IMG/VR virus record: IMGVR_UViG_3300030339_001052
Span: 62,001 to 126,000 of that record
From: a virus
Direction: 5' to 3' (one strand)
DNA: 64,000 nt
Within the stretch, counting starts at the first letter, position 1; each line of letters begins with the position of its first letter. Shown here piece after piece: positions 60,391 to 64,000 of the stretch. The notes under the pieces are model-generated. The model did not search any database, was not told where the DNA came from, and saw only the letters and a list, made by a program, of their open reading frames with translations. The position numbers were made by a program, and so were the translations under genes.

Positions 60391-60650
60391 GACATTAATA
60401 GTTTTAAAATTGAATCTTCATCTATAACACGTTCGATATGATAACCACCAGCCCTAACACCATCGTATTCTATTTTTTTATCTATTAATTTAGCATTATT
60501 TATCGCGTCGGATACGCCCTGATTATAAACGTCTTTCATAACATCAATTACCATTTCGGCATATTTTGAATCTACAGGTGCTAAACTCCAATACGACTTT
60601 GTATCGCGATATCTATTTTGGAGCATTTCTTTAAGTTTTTCTTCTGTCAT
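60387..60650 (-). CDS. Hypothetical protein, 87 aa
   Basis: Helical, charged (EEKLKEMLQNRYRD at the start), soluble. Its end overlaps the lipoprotein start by 4 bp. Not recognised. Confidence 0.5.
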   Translation of the reverse strand: MTEEKLKEMLQNRYRDTKSYWSLAPVDSKYAEMVIDVMKDVYNQGVSDAINNAKLIDKKIEYDGVRAGGYHIERVIDEDSILKLLMS

Positions 60651-60668
60651 ATTATATTATATAATCTA

Positions 60669-60941
60669 TTATTTTATTATTAATAAGTTATTTTTATTTT
60701 CAGTACTCAAATGAGTATCTACTTTGGGTTTAAATGTAAAAAATATTAATTCATTTAATTCATATACTGGTCCAGCAACTGATTTTATTTTAATAACTGG
60801 TTTAAACATTTCCCATTTGGAACCTCTACATTCTTGGATTATTATACAATTTTCAACAGTTCCAATCCAGTCACATTCCTTCTTATCACCATATTTGGAG
60901 ATATATTTGAAGTTTTTACCTATTAAATCGTTCAGCTCCAT
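60669..60941 (-). CDS. Hypothetical protein, 90 aa
   Basis: Beta-rich small domain (GKNFKYISKYGDKKECDWIG, one CRG Cys) like a short SH3 or OB-type fold. 6 bp after the frameshifted gene. Not recognised. Confidence 0.5.
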   Translation of the reverse strand: MELNDLIGKNFKYISKYGDKKECDWIGTVENCIIIQECRGSKWEMFKPVIKIKSVAGPVYELNELIFFTFKPKVDTHLSTENKNNLLIIK

Positions 60942-60947
60942 ATATTA

Positions 60948-61138
60948 TTATTTTGGTTTACAATTAATAAATTCTTTAGTATACACTACTTTATCGAATG
61001 AATATTCAGTAATAAATTTACCGTAATTTCTTCGGTTATACCGTCTCCAACATATGGTATTTTTCGCTTTGAAATGTCACATATTAAACAAATATCAGTA
61101 AGTTCATCAAATTTATGATAGTATTTCTCCTGACCCAC
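60948..61138 (-). pseudogene. Frameshifted small gene
   Basis: A GTG at 61138, overlapping the previous stop, opens the frame GQEKYYHKFDELTDIC...VGDGITEEI. Near 61024 it must shift by one base to continue YGKFITEYSFDKVVYTKEF...KPK to TAA 60948. Restoring one base gives EENYGKF and a single protein of about 64 residues. It is a recent single-base deletion or a sequencing error. Confidence 0.6.
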
Positions 61139-61416
61139 TATTCTTCAATTTTTAAAGCATAAACAGACGCATATTCATATAAGAATTTTGTTTTAACCAT
61201 ATCTGGATGCATTTCAGGAAATTTTTCTTCCAAAGTGTTAATACATGAATGAAACCAGTTTTTATATTCATTTTCTGTTAATGTATAATTCTCTTGCCAA
61301 TGAACACCGTTGACGGATGCATTTTTAAACTTTTTAATGTCCTTAACGGTAATACTGTATTTTTCTAATGACTTGTTAATAATCAAATTCCTGATTTCTT
61401 CACATACAAACTCCAT
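61138..61416 (-). CDS. Hypothetical protein, 92 aa
   Basis: Helical, acidic (ENYTLTENEYKNWFHSCINT, shortened), soluble; first gene behind the promoter at 61467. Not recognised. Confidence 0.52.
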   Translation of the reverse strand: MEFVCEEIRNLIINKSLEKYSITVKDIKKFKNASVNGVHWQENYTLTENEYKNWFHSCINTLEEKFPEMHPDMVKTKFLYEYASVYALKIEE

Positions 61417-61466
61417 AATGTTTTAATTTTTTAAATTGTTTTTATCTGTTTAATAATTTTATAATA

Positions 61467-61497
61467 CAAAGATAAGTAAATTAATTGATTTAAGCAA
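61467..61497 (-). promoter_or_regulatory. Bacteroidota-type promoter, TATCTTTG variant
   Basis: Minus-strand TTG (61497-61495) and TATCTTTG (61474-61467), 20 bp apart. Box and spacer are close to those of the promoter at 63601. Confidence 0.8.
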
Positions 61498-61508
61498 AAC
61501 AATTAACC

Positions 61509-61769
61509 CTAAAATTGTTCTAATAATGAAATTATTTTTTTAGGTAGTTTCATATCTTGCATATCTTGTTTTATTATGATATTATCATCTTTTCGAACAA
61601 TCATATATTCTAAACCAGCAGTTGGTAAAACTCTATATGTAACAATATAAAATTCATCCGTTTCATAGTAATGCTCATATAAATATATTTTGGTTAACTT
61701 TATCCACTTACCAATAATTGAGTCAGTTATAACCCTATCAGATTTTATTTTCTTCTTTATTAATTTCAT
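61509..61769 (-). CDS. Hypothetical protein, 86 aa
   Basis: Basic start (MKLIKKKIKSDR), beta-rich centre (YETDEFYIVTYRVLPTAG), helical end. Not recognised. The promoter at 61467 follows it. Confidence 0.5.
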   Translation of the reverse strand: MKLIKKKIKSDRVITDSIIGKWIKLTKIYLYEHYYETDEFYIVTYRVLPTAGLEYMIVRKDDNIIIKQDMQDMKLPKKIISLLEQF

Positions 61770-61778
61770 TAAAATTAT

Positions 61779-61964
61779 TTATTTTTCAAATATTACAATC
61801 ATTTCATATGCATTACTTGTTACATTTTTAAAAGGCTTCAATTGACTTGAAATAACCTTATAACCCATATTTCCCATTTCATTTAATTTATCCTCTAATA
61901 TTTGATTATAACGGGTTGTACCGTAAGGATATTCGAATATATGATATTTAAAATTACTTTCCAT
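61779..61964 (-). CDS. Hypothetical protein, 61 aa
   Basis: Aromatic start (FKYHIFEYPYG), a LNEMGNMGYKVISSQL helix-strand that recalls DUF4177-like small proteins, and a YEMIVIFEK end. 3 bp after the lysin gene. Confidence 0.5.
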   Translation of the reverse strand: MESNFKYHIFEYPYGTTRYNQILEDKLNEMGNMGYKVISSQLKPFKNVTSNAYEMIVIFEK

Positions 61965-61967
61965 ATT

Positions 61968-62597
61968 TTAGTTTTCTAATTTTTTAAAATCTGTTTCTTT
62001 GATCATTTTACTGATTTTATTAGTATATTGTGGATCACTACCATAAACACCTGTTGATAAAAATCTTAGATATTCAGCCTGTGAAAGTGTATTTAAATTA
62101 TTTTCAAACCCATATATAATATAGTCCGTTACCGATTCTTTCCAATTACTATATTTCTGAAATTCACCGCTTTCTGCACCACCAACACAAACTCTTGAAT
62201 TCGATATTTTCATACCAAACAAGTTATTTGCTCTTAAATATAAAGGTGAACTGTAAGAAGATGATTCATGTTTAGCTTGACAAAATATAATTTCAGGGTT
62301 TCCAACCCTTGTTTTAAGAAGATACTGGTATAGTTTAGCATCCGAAATAGTCGAATCTTTTTTTATTGTTGTTAAAAATTCTTTAGGTGCCTTTATGACT
62401 AAATTTAATTTTTCATTCACCTCACTCGCTTTACCTATTAATAAGATAAAATTTGAAAGTAATAATACACCAAGACCAATAAATAACCAATTAGTCAAGG
62501 AAATTTTTTTAACTAAAAAAGTAAAATACCCAAGTATGTATAATACCGAAACTGTTAGTACGCATAGTACCGTGAAAACTATAAATAAATTATTCAT
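61968..62597 (-). CDS. Membrane-anchored glucosaminidase-type lysin, 209 aa
   Basis: Two hydrophobic segments (residues 3-28 and 36-54) precede a glucosaminidase/FlgJ-like domain from about residue 85: IIFCQAKHESSSYSSPLYLRAN, LFGMK, then SVTDYIIYGFE and YGSDPQYTNKI. The Glu in KHESS is the likely catalytic residue. It should cut peptidoglycan from the membrane side, as an anchored endolysin or exclusion factor. Confidence 0.75.
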   Translation of the reverse strand: MNNLFIVFTVLCVLTVSVLYILGYFTFLVKKISLTNWLFIGLGVLLLSNFILLIGKASEVNEKLNLVIKAPKEFLTTIKKDSTISDAKLYQYLLKTRVGNPEIIFCQAKHESSSYSSPLYLRANNLFGMKISNSRVCVGGAESGEFQKYSNWKESVTDYIIYGFENNLNTLSQAEYLRFLSTGVYGSDPQYTNKISKMIKETDFKKLEN

Positions 62598-62639
62598 TCT
62601 ATATTTTTTATTTTTTAAATTAATACTATATCAATATAT

Positions 62640-63053
62640 TTATATTGACTTTTTGATTTCTCTGATTTGTTTTTCTAATTCTATGATTTGTTTTTCTTTC
62701 TCTTTTTCTGATTTTTCATATTTAATATGCATATCTATCTCATCAGGAGTTGATCGTCTAATTTCTAATCCAATAAGCTCACAACACAAATGATCAGAAT
62801 GATATACTATTTGGGCGAAATTACAACCATCTTCTTTAATAGTGGTAAGTATTTTAATCATTTCATCGATATAAACAGGGCAAATATGTTTATATAACCC
62901 ACCGTTAATATCAATTTCAAAAAATGTGGAATCTTCATTCCTAGTATCTAAAGCATTCTCGACAGCTTCAAAATATTCGGTAGTTGCAATCACATCCGTC
63001 AAAGATGTTCTTGTTACAAAATAATCTGTTTTATCTTCATCTATTTTTTCCAT
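62640..63053 (-). CDS. Hypothetical protein, 137 aa
   Basis: Acidic alpha/beta first part, then a C-terminal coiled coil (EKSEKEKEKQIIELEKQIRE). Soluble. Not recognised. Confidence 0.52.
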   Translation of the reverse strand: MEKIDEDKTDYFVTRTSLTDVIATTEYFEAVENALDTRNEDSTFFEIDINGGLYKHICPVYIDEMIKILTTIKEDGCNFAQIVYHSDHLCCELIGLEIRRSTPDEIDMHIKYEKSEKEKEKQIIELEKQIREIKKSI

Positions 63054-63061
63054 AATATAAA

Positions 63062-63310
63062 TTATTTTTTTAATTCACTTTGATATGATTGAAGTAATTC
63101 ATTCTCATATACTAATAGTTCTTTAGCATATTCTGATGCCATATTAGCTGAATGTTTTTGTGAAAGAGTAGGTTTATTTGGCTTAACAGGATATTCACAT
63201 ATTGATCGTTCTACATAAGTTAGTAAACCACTAAAACTATAATGAGAACCTTCGTTCGTGTACCACCAATTCTTTATTTCTTCAACCGTTTTAAATACTT
63301 TTTGTTCCAT
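63062..63310 (-). CDS. Hypothetical protein, 82 aa
   Basis: Helical with a KTVEEIKNWWYTNEG start and a long charged C-terminal helix. 8 bp from its neighbour. Not recognised. Confidence 0.5.
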   Translation of the reverse strand: MEQKVFKTVEEIKNWWYTNEGSHYSFSGLLTYVERSICEYPVKPNKPTLSQKHSANMASEYAKELLVYENELLQSYQSELKK

Positions 63311-63324
63311 AACATTTTTACTTT

Positions 63325-63573
63325 TTATTTGTTTAATTGATATAAATTTTCTAAAGCATCGAAAAATTTACCTTCATCAACTGTAGCTATATTATTATAT
63401 GTGTTAACATAGCTAATAAGTCCACCACCAAAATCTCTTCGTTCATATCTCATATGAACCATTTCACCAACCAATACATTATGAGGTTCATACCATTCAA
63501 TATATGTTCTTGGTCTATTTTCAATAACTATTTTAGCCTCTTCAAATACCCATTTAATTTCTTCTTTTTCCAT
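63325..63573 (-). CDS. Hypothetical protein, 82 aa
   Basis: First gene behind the promoter at 63601, 27 bp from its -7 box. Aromatic and acidic (WVFEEAKIVIENRPRTYIEW). Not recognised. Confidence 0.5.
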   Translation of the reverse strand: MEKEEIKWVFEEAKIVIENRPRTYIEWYEPHNVLVGEMVHMRYERRDFGGGLISYVNTYNNIATVDEGKFFDALENLYQLNK

Positions 63574-63600
63574 AATAAGTTATTATTTAATTTTATAATG

Positions 63601-63631
63601 CAAAGATAATTTAAATAATCGATTTAAGCAA
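63601..63631 (-). promoter_or_regulatory. Bacteroidota-type promoter, TATCTTTG variant
   Basis: Minus-strand TTG (63631-63629) and TATCTTTG (63608-63601), 20 bp apart. It overlaps the last 8 bp of the upstream gene. Confidence 0.8.
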
Positions 63632-63998
63632 TTATTTTAACATTATTTAGAATATCAATTACCTTTTGTGTACATATATCTGTTAAACCGTAACCGTAAT
63701 CTATTTTATCTATGTGATCATGGTTTTCGCTACATTGAACATAGTTATCTTTTTGGTTAAATAAAAAATCTGTGTCGTCGTCAACACAAGCCCACGATTC
63801 AATTTCTCCAAATTTTTCACTTTCGTGATTGAGCCAATATTCTATTTCACACCCTCTTGGTATTGAATATCCACCAATTGATTCTGTTGGGTGCCTTGAT
63901 AATTTATCATTCCAAAATTGAATAGAACCACCTTTTTGTAACCGTAGTGTAGGTGTCACATCAAGTATTTCCCCTGGATAATTTCTAAATCCCCACAT
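63624..63998 (-). CDS. Hypothetical protein at the window edge, 124 aa
   Basis: Starts at ATG 63998, two bases from the window end, so a longer N-terminus outside cannot be excluded. Trp-rich and acidic (EIESWACVDDDTDFLF), soluble. Not recognised. Confidence 0.5.
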   Translation of the reverse strand: MWGFRNYPGEILDVTPTLRLQKGGSIQFWNDKLSRHPTESIGGYSIPRGCEIEYWLNHESEKFGEIESWACVDDDTDFLFNQKDNYVQCSENHDHIDKIDYGYGLTDICTQKVIDILNNVKIIA

Positions 63999-64000
63999 AT

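Noticed and set aside
62395-62793. Plus-strand open frame of 132 codons
   Set aside because: It overlaps the lysin gene and its neighbour on the minus strand, is hydrophobic in the way expected of a reverse-read Lys/Glu coding strand, and has no start signal.

Overview
The window looks like part of the genome of a large tailed phage that infects a member of the Bacteroidota, most likely a flavobacterium. The DNA is very AT-rich and tightly packed with mostly short genes. Virion-like proteins, a T4 gp46-like recombination ATPase, a phage sigma factor and phage nucleotide and NAD enzymes are present, and there is no ribosomal or central-metabolism gene. At least eleven promoters fit the Bacteroidota form TTG-N20-TAnnTTTG with exactly 20 bp between the boxes. 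A second repeated upstream motif, close to CTATTTATATTAAAATA, sits in front of another set of genes and may be read with the phage sigma factor.

Layout. Bases 1-4270 (+) hold the end of a virion structural cluster. Bases 4287-7501 (+) carry the gp46-like ATPase and the sigma factor, followed to 9.7 kb by small genes behind the second motif. From 9.7 to 24.9 kb (+) lies a long run of small accessory genes with a few recognisable enzymes: an HD-like protein, an IMPDH/GMP reductase-family enzyme, an SSB-like protein, a macro-like protein, a Dam-type methylase and a metallophosphoesterase. A minus-strand two-gene cassette (24.9-26.1 kb) interrupts the run. From 26.2 to 40.3 kb (+) come more small genes, a ClpA/B-type AAA+ unfoldase, a TnpB insertion that splits a small gene, a 5'-3' exonuclease, a GIY-YIG protein and two DNA methylases, ending in a zinc-ribbon protein. 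Bases 40.3-40.55 kb are a convergent junction with three strong hairpins. From 40.5 to 64 kb nearly everything is on the minus strand: CCA-adding enzyme, metalloprotease, a second cassette, an NAD/ADP-ribose operon (Prs-like, kinase-phosphatase, NadV-like, macro domain, radical SAM), LemA and membrane proteins, an RlaP-like nucleotidyltransferase, a third cassette, a primase-like protein, small genes and a glucosaminidase-type lysin.

How it fits together. Three themes stand out. (1) Three copies of a two-gene cassette: a small ribbon-helix-helix protein followed by a protein made of 4-5 zinc-ribbon repeats of about 60 residues, ending in an exchangeable nuclease domain (PDDEXK-like twice, GIY-YIG once). 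(2) An NAD/ADP-ribose module that fits published phage NAD+ reconstitution systems, plus enzymes linked to RNA end repair (polynucleotide kinase-phosphatase, CCA-adding enzyme, RlaP-like transferase); both look like answers to host defences. (3) Signs of recent decay and rearrangement: two genes with an in-frame TAA, one frameshifted gene, one gene split by TnpB, and a duplicated alternative 3' end. Identifications rest on reading motifs by eye; no database search was possible.
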